Shown here: positions 1 through 6,980 of the stretch, piece by piece
How positions within the stretch are numbered: the first letter of the stretch is position 1
Layout: each line of letters starts with the position of its first letter
Assembly: GCA_046293395.1 (NCBI GenBank)
Contig: JBKBOU010000002.1
Location: 806,001 to 870,000, forward strand
DNA length: 64,000 nucleotides
Source: CAYNRA01 sp046293395
Lineage (GTDB): Bacteria > Bacteroidota > Bacteroidia > Cytophagales > Spirosomataceae
Direction: 5' to 3'
The notes under the pieces: generated by a model
What the model saw: only the letters and a program-made list of their open reading frames with translations
Databases searched by the model: none
What the model was told of the DNA's origin: nothing
Program-made: the position numbers and the translations under genes

Positions 1-111
1 TACTTGGTTACAGACTTCCCAGGCAACCTCAAAAAGAATGGGTTGTTCTTGTTTTCGAGGTTGAATTTTAACGATTTCTTCGGTTTCTTTTTTTAATTTT
101 TTGATGGACAT
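1..111 (-). CDS. Glycogen synthase, GT3 (eukaryotic) type, N-terminal 37 residues only
   Basis: Partial gene running off the left edge. The first 37 codons start at an ATG at 109-111 and end exactly at base 1. The visible end reads LFEVAWEVCNQV. This is the conserved start of GT3 glycogen(starch) synthases, where it is normally followed by GG-IYTV. These enzymes transfer glucose from UDP-glucose to glycogen in the cytoplasm, and GT3 forms are common in Bacteroidota. The first 24 residues are a Lys/Glu-rich leader. The call rests on about a dozen residues, so it is good but not certain. Confidence 0.7.
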   Translation of the reverse strand, partial: MSIKKLKKETEEIVKIQPRKQEQPILFEVAWEVCNQV

Positions 112-418
112 TAGGCAAAGGGTTAAGTTCCAAAGTCAAATATTTATATTTTTCCTTACATTTATTTTATTTATTCTGAAATAATTTAAAACCAAATGCA
201 GGTTCGTGTCAACAATCTCCCCAGGGAGTCAATTAATCGAATTAGTAAGATGCGTTCATCGCTTCAAATCCATAGATTTTGCGTCATCATCCATTTAACT
301 TTATCTATTGGAAAAAAAGGATAAAATCAAAGGAACTCGAATATAGCAAGATATTCATTCAAAATTAATGGATACCTTTTCTTTTTGCCTAGTATCTTTG
401 TTTTAAATTACTAAAACG
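112..418. other. Intergenic region between divergent genes
   Basis: This 307-base, AT-rich gap separates the glycogen synthase (leftward) from the glycosyltransferase (rightward), so it should hold two divergent promoters. A -7-like box for the rightward gene is annotated separately. I see no reading frame, repeat or hairpin of note. Confidence 0.5.
393..400 (+). promoter_or_regulatory. Bacteroidota -7 box before the glycosyltransferase
   Basis: TATCTTTG matches the TAnnTTTG -7 consensus and ends 18 bases before the start codon. No TTTG is seen at the expected upstream distance, so only half of the promoter is supported. Confidence 0.35.
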
Positions 419-1180
419 ATGCGTTCAGACATTACACCCTTACTTTTAACCTACAACGAAGAACCAAATATTGCGCGAACACTAGAACGTCTGCATTGGG
501 CTACAGAAATTATTGTGATTGACAGCTTTAGTACAGATAAAACACTTGAGATTTTGTCCTCTGACCCCCGGATACAAGTCTATCAGAGAAAATTTGATAC
601 GTTTGCTAACCAATGTAATTACGGATTGACCAAAATAACCTCCGAATGGGTTCTTTCTATGGATGCGGACTACGTCTTGAGCCAGTCGTTGGTAGAGGAA
701 TTGCAATCACTTGAATTTTCAGATGAAATGGATGCGTACGCTGTTGGTTTTGTCTATTGTGTATTTGGGAAACCACTTCGGGCTACTTTATTACCTCCTC
801 GTAAGGTTCTTTATAGAAGAGAAAAAGCACGGTATGAAGAAGATGGGCATGCTCATCAAGTTTCTATTTTAGGGGGGCGTGTTTCCATGCTAAAAAACAA
901 AATAGAACACGACGACCGCAAATCATTGAGTCGTTGGATTGCTTCGCAAGATAAATACATGATCATTGAGGCAAAAAAAATCACCGAAACTCCTGCGCAT
1001 GAACTTAGTTTTCCTGACCGAATTAGAAAGAAGAAAATTCTCGCTCCATTCGTTGTGTTTTTCTATTGTTTGTTTGTCAAAAAAGGAATTTTAGACGGGC
1101 GAGCGGGCTGGTATTACGTATTTCAAAGGACTTTTGCTGAAATACTCCTTAGTATCCGTTTATTAGAGGCGGGTGAATAA
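419..1180 (+). CDS. Glycosyltransferase family 2, WaaE/KdtX-like
   Basis: 253 residues, the usual length of WaaE/KdtX-type GT-A glycosyltransferases that add sugars to lipopolysaccharide core or other surface glycans. The N-terminus (TPLLLTYNEEPNIARTL) is the nucleotide-sugar binding strand, followed by IIVIDSFSTDKT and the metal-binding DxD-like MDADYVLS near residue 82. The C-terminal third is rich in basic and aromatic residues (FVVFFYCLFVKKGILDG) and probably sits on the inner face of the cytoplasmic membrane. The gene stands alone between a weak promoter box and a strong terminator. The sugar and acceptor cannot be told from the sequence. Confidence 0.8.
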   Translation: MRSDITPLLLTYNEEPNIARTLERLHWATEIIVIDSFSTDKTLEILSSDPRIQVYQRKFDTFANQCNYGLTKITSEWVLSMDADYVLSQSLVEELQSLEFSDEMDAYAVGFVYCVFGKPLRATLLPPRKVLYRREKARYEEDGHAHQVSILGGRVSMLKNKIEHDDRKSLSRWIASQDKYMIIEAKKITETPAHELSFPDRIRKKKILAPFVVFFYCLFVKKGILDGRAGWYYVFQRTFAEILLSIRLLEAGE

Positions 1181-1201
1181 GGGTCTTTTCAGATTTTGCA
1201 T

Positions 1202-1238
1202 AAAAAAAGTGGAGATTGCGTAATCTCCACTTTTTTTT
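1202..1238. terminator. Bidirectional terminator
   Basis: A 9-bp perfect stem, GTGGAGATT (1209-1217) and AATCTCCAC (1222-1230), has a GCGT loop, an A-run before it and a T-run after it. It lies between convergent genes and can serve both. Confidence 0.85.
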
Positions 1239-1248
1239 GCGAAATTTC

Positions 1249-1683
1249 TTACTTAGCTTCCTCCTCAGACGGTGTTGCTGGAGCTTCAAAAACTTCTGGT
1301 AACTGTTCGGTTAGGATAGTGTACCATTGAATGATTTTCTTTACATCTGAGCTATAAACGCGTTCTCTATCGAAGTTGGGAAGAATTTTAGCCATGAAAT
1401 CAAATAACTCAATTGGGGCTGCTTTTTTGGGGTCTAATTCGATTTTCTCACCGAAGAGCTCTTTTATTTTCAAGAACAAATCACTTAGAGGCACAGCCTT
1501 TTCAAATTCATCCGTATAAATTGAAATATCTTTCAAGATAGATACTTTGGCATTTACATTCACCAATTCTTTCTTTTTTTGAGTATCCAGCGACTCAACG
1601 ATTACACCAGCTCTACCTGGTTTGATGATGCGATAAAGACCGGGTTTGCCCGATATGTTTGCTACTTCTTGTAGTAATTCCAT
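1249..1683 (-). CDS. DUF5606 family protein
   Basis: 144 residues. The N-terminal segment (MELLQEVANISGKPGLYRI, then VIVESLDTQKK) matches the DUF5606 family, a small domain of unknown function found almost only in Bacteroidota. The C-terminal half is helical and acidic, ending in a low-complexity APATPSEEEAK tail. The frame is open for 26 more codons upstream, but that stretch is hydrophobic and unlike the family, so the ATG at 1681-1683 is chosen. Likely cytoplasmic. It ends close to the shared terminator. I know no function. Confidence 0.75.
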   Translation of the reverse strand: MELLQEVANISGKPGLYRIIKPGRAGVIVESLDTQKKKELVNVNAKVSILKDISIYTDEFEKAVPLSDLFLKIKELFGEKIELDPKKAAPIELFDFMAKILPNFDRERVYSSDVKKIIQWYTILTEQLPEVFEAPATPSEEEAK

Positions 1684-1812
1684 AAAATGCTTTAGATAGA
1701 AAATGCTTAAGTAAATAAAATATAGAACCGTAAAAAGATGCAAATTACAAAATCTATTCACGGAGAGGAAATAAAAGCCTCAATTTCCTTCGTAGGTCAG
1801 CAACGGTATTTG

Positions 1813-2526
1813 TTAGCCAATATCCATTAAATCACCTAACTGCGGGCGAACGATTAGTTCTTCAACGACACTGAGAGGAGAAATAGCATAAGCTGCCCAC
1901 ACTAAATCTGCGATGTCCTCTTTTTTCATAAGCCGGCTAGATTCTACGGGAACGTCCTTCCAGCTGTCTGTTTCTGTAGCGCCGGGTAGCAAAGCCGTTA
2001 CTCGAATTTGCTGTTTTTTTAATTCTTCGCGAAGCACTTTACTCAAACCAAACAAGGCAAATTTCGAAATAGTATAAGCTGAACTCAAAGGATGCGCAAT
2101 AAAGCTAGCTACCGAGCACATAACAAATATATGTCCTTGACCAGCCGCTATCATTTGAGGCAACAAGGCTTTGGACAAATGGTAAGAACCATATACATTG
2201 ATTTCCATCATTCGCTCAAAAGAACCATCAGGCTCTTCTTCCAATGAACCCATTTGAAACTGACCGGCGTTCAAGACGAGCGCACCAATTTCCTGCTGTA
2301 AGTCTTTCAATTTTTGTGCCCAAGCAAGGACTTCTTCTTTGTTTCCGTTGTCGGCAACTTCAATATGACACACGACACCCTTGCTTTCAATCTCTTTTTT
2401 TGCTTCGAGCAATGTATCCAATGAACGGCCAGATATCGCAATATCAAGCCCATTTTCTGCCATTTTTTCAGCGATGGCACGACCAATACCACGGCTTCCT
2501 CCTGAAATAACTGCTAATTTTCTCAT
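1813..2526 (-). CDS. Short-chain dehydrogenase/reductase (SDR), classical type
   Basis: 237 residues with the full classical SDR signature: the glycine-rich nucleotide motif SGGSRGIG (8-15), the structural LNAG (85-88), catalytic Ser138, and Tyr151-x3-Lys155 (YTISK). It is therefore a cytoplasmic NAD(P)-dependent oxidoreductase. SGR after the second strand (residues 32-34) suggests NADPH. It resembles sepiapterin-reductase-like or 3-ketoacyl-reductase-like SDRs, but the substrate cannot be assigned. It is divergent from mlaE, with 77 bases between the start codons. Confidence 0.85.
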   Translation of the reverse strand: MRKLAVISGGSRGIGRAIAEKMAENGLDIAISGRSLDTLLEAKKEIESKGVVCHIEVADNGNKEEVLAWAQKLKDLQQEIGALVLNAGQFQMGSLEEEPDGSFERMMEINVYGSYHLSKALLPQMIAAGQGHIFVMCSVASFIAHPLSSAYTISKFALFGLSKVLREELKKQQIRVTALLPGATETDSWKDVPVESSRLMKKEDIADLVWAAYAISPLSVVEELIVRPQLGDLMDIG

Positions 2527-2567
2527 TTATAATTATTGAACAGCACCCTCGTGCCTGAAGTATTTGT

Positions 2568-2575
2568 TAACTTTG
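2568..2575 (+). promoter_or_regulatory. -7 box before mlaE
   Basis: TAACTTTG matches TAnnTTTG, 28 bases before the mlaE start codon. No clear -33 element is seen at 19-21 bp upstream. Confidence 0.45.
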
Positions 2576-2603
2576 CAAATATCGTAAATCAAGCCGTAAT
2601 TCC

Positions 2604-3335
2604 ATGTTATCTATCTTAGGGAAGTATTTCTTATTTTTAGGTCGTCTCTTTTCGAGGCGTGAAACCGCGCAAGTCTATTGGAGACGTTTTCTGGACGAGT
2701 CCGTCAGCATTGGGGTTAATTCCATTCTTATTATCGCCATTGTAGCTTTATTTATTGGTGCCGTTACTTGTGTGCAGACGTATGCCAACTTAGTTAGCCC
2801 GATTATTCCTGTCTATATTGTGAGCAATATTGTCCGGGATATGACTTTGCTAGAGCTTTCCTCTACCTTTATGTGTGTTGTTTTGGCAGGCAAAGTAGGG
2901 TCAAATATTGCAGGAGAGCTAGGTACAATGCGTATCACAGAGCAAATCGATGCCTTGGAAGTAATGGGCATCAACTCTGCTTCCTATTTGGTTTTACCTA
3001 AAGTATTGGCTGCTGTTTTTACATTTCCTTTACTTGCTGTTTTATCTGGCTTTTTAGGCATCTATGGTGGTTATTTGGCAGGCACATTAACGGGTATTTT
3101 AACCCCTGAAGAATACATTTACGGGATTCGCTATTCGTTCATCCCGTACAACGTTTTCATCTCAATTATTAAAGCATTTGTTTTTGGATTTCTCATTGCG
3201 AGTATTTCTGCCTACAAAGGATTTTTTACGTCTGGTGGTGCCCTTGAGGTAGGCCAATCAAGCACAGCTGCTGTTACGAATAGTTGTATTGCCGTGCTGA
3301 TTGCAGATTACTTACTTGCTGAACTTTTAACTTAA
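2604..3335 (+). CDS. mlaE: MlaE-family permease of a lipid ABC transporter
   Basis: 243 residues, the usual MlaE length. It has about five membrane segments and the MlaE signature around residues 98-125 (AGKVGSNIAGELGTMRITEQ, then IDALEVMGI). MlaE is the inner-membrane channel of Mla-type transporters that move phospholipids between the inner and outer membranes. The gene is followed after 4 bases by its ATPase partner, so the two form an operon. The substrate-binding MCE protein (MlaD) that often follows in Bacteroidota is missing here: a terminator and purH come next. Confidence 0.9.
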   Translation: MLSILGKYFLFLGRLFSRRETAQVYWRRFLDESVSIGVNSILIIAIVALFIGAVTCVQTYANLVSPIIPVYIVSNIVRDMTLLELSSTFMCVVLAGKVGSNIAGELGTMRITEQIDALEVMGINSASYLVLPKVLAAVFTFPLLAVLSGFLGIYGGYLAGTLTGILTPEEYIYGIRYSFIPYNVFISIIKAFVFGFLIASISAYKGFFTSGGALEVGQSSTAAVTNSCIAVLIADYLLAELLT

Positions 3336-3339
3336 TGGT

Positions 3340-4092
3340 ATGATTACGATTGAAAATATTTCCAAAGCATTTGGCGAAAAAGTAGTTCTTGACCAAGTTT
3401 CTGCGTCTTTCAAGTCCGGAGAAACCAGCTTGGTTATTGGAGCAAGCGGTACAGGAAAATCTGTGCTCATGAAATGTATGCTTGACCTAGTTCGACCAGA
3501 GACAGGCACTGTTTTATATGATCAACGTCCCTTTTTCTCTACATCGGAAGAAGACAAAAAAGATATTCGACGTGAGATGGGCGTACTGTTTCAAGGAGGA
3601 GCACTTTTTGATTCCCAAACAGTGCATCAAAATGTTCAATTTCCGTTGGATATGTTGACAAATATGAGTCTAGCAGAGAAAAAAGACCGCGTTGAATTTT
3701 GCCTCGAACGTGTCGGATTACAAGGAACAGGCGGAAGAATGCCTTCCGAAATTTCAGGTGGAATGAAAAAAAGAGTGGGTATTGCACGTGCCATCGTCAT
3801 GAACCCTAAATATCTTTTCTGTGACGAACCAAATTCAGGGCTAGACCCCCTCACTTCTATAAAAATCGACGAATTAATTCAAGAAATTACACAAGAATAC
3901 AAAACCACTACGGTCATTATTACACATGACATGAACTCTGTTTTATCTATTGGTGACTATATTTTATTCCTGTATAAAGGTAAAAAAGTTTGGGAAGGCG
4001 ACAGCAAAACCATTCTGACAACCACCTCCCCTGAAGTAGATGAATTTGTCTTTTCCAATCAAGCTTTGAAAAGGTTAAGAGACCAGCTATAA
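3340..4092 (+). CDS. mlaF: MlaF-family ATPase of a lipid ABC transporter
   Basis: 250 residues with all ABC ATPase motifs: Walker A GASGTGKS (34-41), Q-loop Gln85, signature ISGGMKKR (138-145), Walker B YLFCDEP (158-164) and H-loop His196. The SGG-MKKR form of the signature and the NSGLDP D-loop are typical of MlaF. It powers lipid transport through the MlaE channel at the cytoplasmic side. It lies 4 bases after mlaE and almost certainly shares its message. A strong bidirectional terminator follows. Confidence 0.9.
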   Translation: MITIENISKAFGEKVVLDQVSASFKSGETSLVIGASGTGKSVLMKCMLDLVRPETGTVLYDQRPFFSTSEEDKKDIRREMGVLFQGGALFDSQTVHQNVQFPLDMLTNMSLAEKKDRVEFCLERVGLQGTGGRMPSEISGGMKKRVGIARAIVMNPKYLFCDEPNSGLDPLTSIKIDELIQEITQEYKTTTVIITHDMNSVLSIGDYILFLYKGKKVWEGDSKTILTTTSPEVDEFVFSNQALKRLRDQL

Positions 4093-4161
4093 ACGCACTT
4101 TTCTTTTATATGCAACGATAAATTACAGAAAATAAAGAGGCTTTTTCATTTATCTTGTACA

Positions 4162-4199
4162 AAAAACGGGAGCTTGTTTTTGAACAGACTCCCGTTTTT
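4162..4199. terminator. Bidirectional terminator between mlaF and purH
   Basis: An 11-bp stem (4162-4172 with 4189-4199) has the core CGGGAG/CTCCCG and A/T runs on both sides, with a 16-base loop. It serves the convergent genes mlaF and purH. Confidence 0.85.
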
Positions 4200-4218
4200 A
4201 CTTCTTTATACTGACGGA

Positions 4219-5733
4219 TTAATGTAAAAAGTGACGAACACCCGTCATGACCATCGCCATACCGTGTGCGTTACAATAGTCAATCGATGCTTGGTCGCGA
4301 ATAGAGCCACCTGGTTGAACAACAGCTGTGATTCCCGCCAGATTTGCAATTTCTACACAATCCGGGAAAGGGAAGAAAGCTTCAGAGGCCATTACTGCGC
4401 CGTTGAGGTCAAAACCAAGTTCTTTTGCTCGGTCAAGCGCTTGTTTCAAGGCATCCACGCGGGAAGTTTGCCCAACGCCACTTGCAATCAACTGCCCACC
4501 TTTGGCAATTACCACGTTATTTGATTTGAGATGTTTGCAAATTTTTAATGCAAATTCCATCGCTTTGTTTTCTTCGTCAGAAGGAGTTCGGAGAGTAGCT
4601 ACTTTAAAATCAGCCGTTTTTTCAGTCACCAAATCCTTATCTTGTTCGAGTACGCCATTCAGCAATGTTCTGTATTGTTTTTTCGACACATGTACCTCCT
4701 TCCGGACGAGCAAGCGACGGTCTTTCTTTTGTTTAAGAATCGCTAACGCGTCTTCATCGAAAGATGGTGCGATGAGGATTTCAAAGAATAACTGATGTAA
4801 TTCTTCAGCAACAGCAGCATCAACGTTGGCATTTGTAATGATAACGCCTCCAAAGGCAGATACAGGATCACAAGCAAGTGCCTGCATATATGCTTCTTTG
4901 GCTGTTTGCCCAGTCGCTACACCACATGCGTTGTTGTGTTTAACGATTACGTAGGTTAGCTCATCAAATTCATCTATCAAACGAACGCACGCATCTACAT
5001 CCATCAAGTTATTATAGGACAATTCTTTGCCGTGAAGCTGCGTAAACATTTGGTTCAAGTCACCGTAAAAAGTAGCTGCTTGGTGCGGATTTTCACCGTA
5101 TCTAAGTGGTACTTGGTTGGCAGCTCGGAAGTTTCCAGCGTCTGTCAAACCAGCAAAAAAGCCATGAATTGCAGAATCATAGTGAGAGCTAACGGCAAAA
5201 CCCTGCATAGCAAAGCGTTTGCGTTGTTCCAAAGAAGTTTGGCAATTCGATGCAGATAAGATTTCGAATACTTCGTCGTATTGTTTCCGAGAAGAAACAA
5301 TCAAAACATCTTCAAAATTCTTGGCGGCACCACGAATCAAGGAAATACCGCCGATGTCTATTTTTTCGATGATGTCTTCCTCAGAAGCACCTGATGCGAC
5401 AGTTTCCTCGAAGGGATATAAATCAACGATGACCAAATCAATGGAAGGAATTTCAAATTCTTGCGCTGTTTTTTGGTCTTCTTCTAAGTTGCGGCGATAC
5501 AAAATTCCTCCGAAAATCTTAGGGTGCAGCGTTTTCACTCGGCCACCAAAGATAGAAGGGTAGCTAGTTAAATCTTCAACAGGAATTACAGGAATATTCA
5601 TTTCTTCGATGAATTTCTGTGTTCCTCCGGTAGAATAGATAGTAATTTGATTATCGTGAAGAAGTTGTACGATTCGGTCGAGGCCGTCTTTGTAAAAAAC
5701 AGAAATCAGAGCGGATTTAATTTGCTTTGACAT
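4219..5733 (-). CDS. purH: Bifunctional AICAR transformylase/IMP cyclohydrolase
   Basis: 504 residues, the normal PurH length. It catalyses the last two steps of de novo IMP synthesis: AICAR to FAICAR with 10-formyl-THF, then ring closure to IMP. The N-terminal MGS-like cyclohydrolase domain shows IYSTGGTQKF and GGRVKTLHPKIFGG. The C-terminal transformylase domain shows the catalytic KHNNACGVA (Lys-His near residue 262) and, near the end, AFFPFPDCVE. The frame is open 15 codons further upstream, but MSKQIKSALISVFYKDGL is the family start, so the ATG at 5731-5733 is chosen. It stands alone as a purine gene here. Confidence 0.95.
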   Translation of the reverse strand: MSKQIKSALISVFYKDGLDRIVQLLHDNQITIYSTGGTQKFIEEMNIPVIPVEDLTSYPSIFGGRVKTLHPKIFGGILYRRNLEEDQKTAQEFEIPSIDLVIVDLYPFEETVASGASEEDIIEKIDIGGISLIRGAAKNFEDVLIVSSRKQYDEVFEILSASNCQTSLEQRKRFAMQGFAVSSHYDSAIHGFFAGLTDAGNFRAANQVPLRYGENPHQAATFYGDLNQMFTQLHGKELSYNNLMDVDACVRLIDEFDELTYVIVKHNNACGVATGQTAKEAYMQALACDPVSAFGGVIITNANVDAAVAEELHQLFFEILIAPSFDEDALAILKQKKDRRLLVRKEVHVSKKQYRTLLNGVLEQDKDLVTEKTADFKVATLRTPSDEENKAMEFALKICKHLKSNNVVIAKGGQLIASGVGQTSRVDALKQALDRAKELGFDLNGAVMASEAFFPFPDCVEIANLAGITAVVQPGGSIRDQASIDYCNAHGMAMVMTGVRHFLH

Positions 5734-5766
5734 GGAATGGATAAATATGGATGTAGAAAGAAAGTG

Positions 5767-5774
5767 CAAAATTA
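5767..5774 (-). promoter_or_regulatory. -7 box before purH
   Basis: Read on the minus strand this is TAATTTTG, a TAnnTTTG match 33 bases before the chosen purH start. It supports the shorter start, since the longer frame would begin inside the leader just after it. No -33 box was found. Confidence 0.45.
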
Positions 5775-5898
5775 CCATTTTTCATGAAATCTTCGTTTAA
5801 ATCTCTTCATTTTAGCCATCCGCAGAGATAATTCCTTTTATTCGAAACCTTCTCTGTGTAAAAAGTGTATTTATAGCTATCATTCACCGCGTATCACT

Positions 5899-6573
5899 AT
5901 GTCCTCTCATCATGTTGTTCGTGAAAAACAAGAGCCAGCGCTCATCCTTGCGAACGGGGAATCCTGTCGGATAGAATTACTGCAAGATTTACTGGAATGG
6001 AGCCCGCTTGTTGTCGTTCTGGATGGAGCAATCGAGCGTGTTTTGGGGTTAGGAATTAAGGTAGATGTACTTCTTGGAGACTTTGATAGTAAAAAGATAG
6101 ATATTGGACAAATCCAAGAAAATCAATATCCAATCGAAATTGTCCATACACCTAATCAAGATAAAACTGACTTAGAAAAAGCAATCGAATATCTTATAGA
6201 GAGAGGTTTCCCTGCTGCAAATATCCTTTGGGCGACAGGCAGAAGAGCCGACCACAACCTAGCAAACATTACGAATATCGTACGGTATAAATCTAAGATT
6301 CAGTTGGCAGTTATAGATGACTATTCCGTCGTGTATCCTCTCTCTCCAACGCCCAACAAATTTGAAAAATGGTATCCTGCGGGGTTTCCTATTTCTTTAC
6401 TTCCTGTAGGAGTTGCAAAGGGAGTTACGACACGAAATTTAGTATATACTATTGATAATGAGAATCTTACACTTGGATATAAAGTAGGAAATAGCAATGA
6501 AGTAAAACAAGATGGGCTTATCCATGTCTCGTTTGAATCTGGTGATTTATTACTGATGGAATGTAAGGATTAA
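5899..6573 (+). CDS. thiN: Thiamine pyrophosphokinase
   Basis: 224 residues, typical of single-enzyme thiamine pyrophosphokinases. These cytoplasmic enzymes transfer pyrophosphate from ATP to thiamine, making the cofactor TPP. The family signatures are present in order: GDFDS (60-64), DKTDLEKA (88-95, substrate and Mg binding) and GRRADHNLANI (114-124). The C-terminal beta-domain ends in FESGDLLLMECKD, as in the family. It is transcribed away from purH. No TPP riboswitch is visible in the 165-base gap before it. Confidence 0.9.
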   Translation: MSSHHVVREKQEPALILANGESCRIELLQDLLEWSPLVVVLDGAIERVLGLGIKVDVLLGDFDSKKIDIGQIQENQYPIEIVHTPNQDKTDLEKAIEYLIERGFPAANILWATGRRADHNLANITNIVRYKSKIQLAVIDDYSVVYPLSPTPNKFEKWYPAGFPISLLPVGVAKGVTTRNLVYTIDNENLTLGYKVGNSNEVKQDGLIHVSFESGDLLLMECKD

Positions 6574-6980
6574 CTCAGGAATTTCATTCTTTTCTGTGCA
6601 AATTCCCCCGTTTCATCCACAGAACTACATGCAAGAACTCTGAGGAATAGAAGAATGTATTGAAATAGCACAAAACATACATTGAATATTCCTAGTCTCT
6701 TTATAAAGCATATCGACCTTACAAATGAGGCAAAAAATATTCTATATTTTTTAATTGTATTTTTCATAGATGATTGTCCCTAAAAAAAACTTAATATATT
6801 GATTATAAAAGTCTTGACAAACATCCGTTTTACCTATTTTGAGATTTATCAAAAGTTCCTTTTTCCTTACTTTTTTGTACACAAAAAATTCCTTATTTTT
6901 GACTAGTGAACGAGGCTTGCGAGCACTTCAACTTACTATGTTTCCTAATAGCATATTAAACACTACACCCCACAAAAGAT
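6574..6980. other. Long AT-rich leader region before nrdA
   Basis: 407 bases without a supported gene. A 65-codon minus-strand frame at 6570-6767 has no recognisable features and is rejected. The last 90 bases hold a likely nrdA -7 box at 6894-6901 and a dyad-like TTTTTTGTACACAAAAAA at 6871-6888. The dyad could be an operator, but I cannot match it confidently to the NrdR box. Confidence 0.5.
6894..6901 (+). promoter_or_regulatory. -7 box before nrdA
   Basis: TATTTTTG fits TAnnTTTG. A TTTG lies upstream at 6874-6877, but the 16-bp spacing is shorter than the usual 19-21. The leader to nrdA would be about 70 bases. Confidence 0.4.

Noticed and set aside
6570..6767. 65-codon minus-strand frame between thiN and nrdA
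   Set aside because: No recognisable motif, Cys/Phe/Ile-rich by base composition, no promoter or start context. It looks like a chance frame in AT-rich DNA.
6780..6980. Cobalamin riboswitch before nrdA
   Set aside because: No B12-box-like sequence is visible, and NrdA is a class I enzyme that does not use B12.
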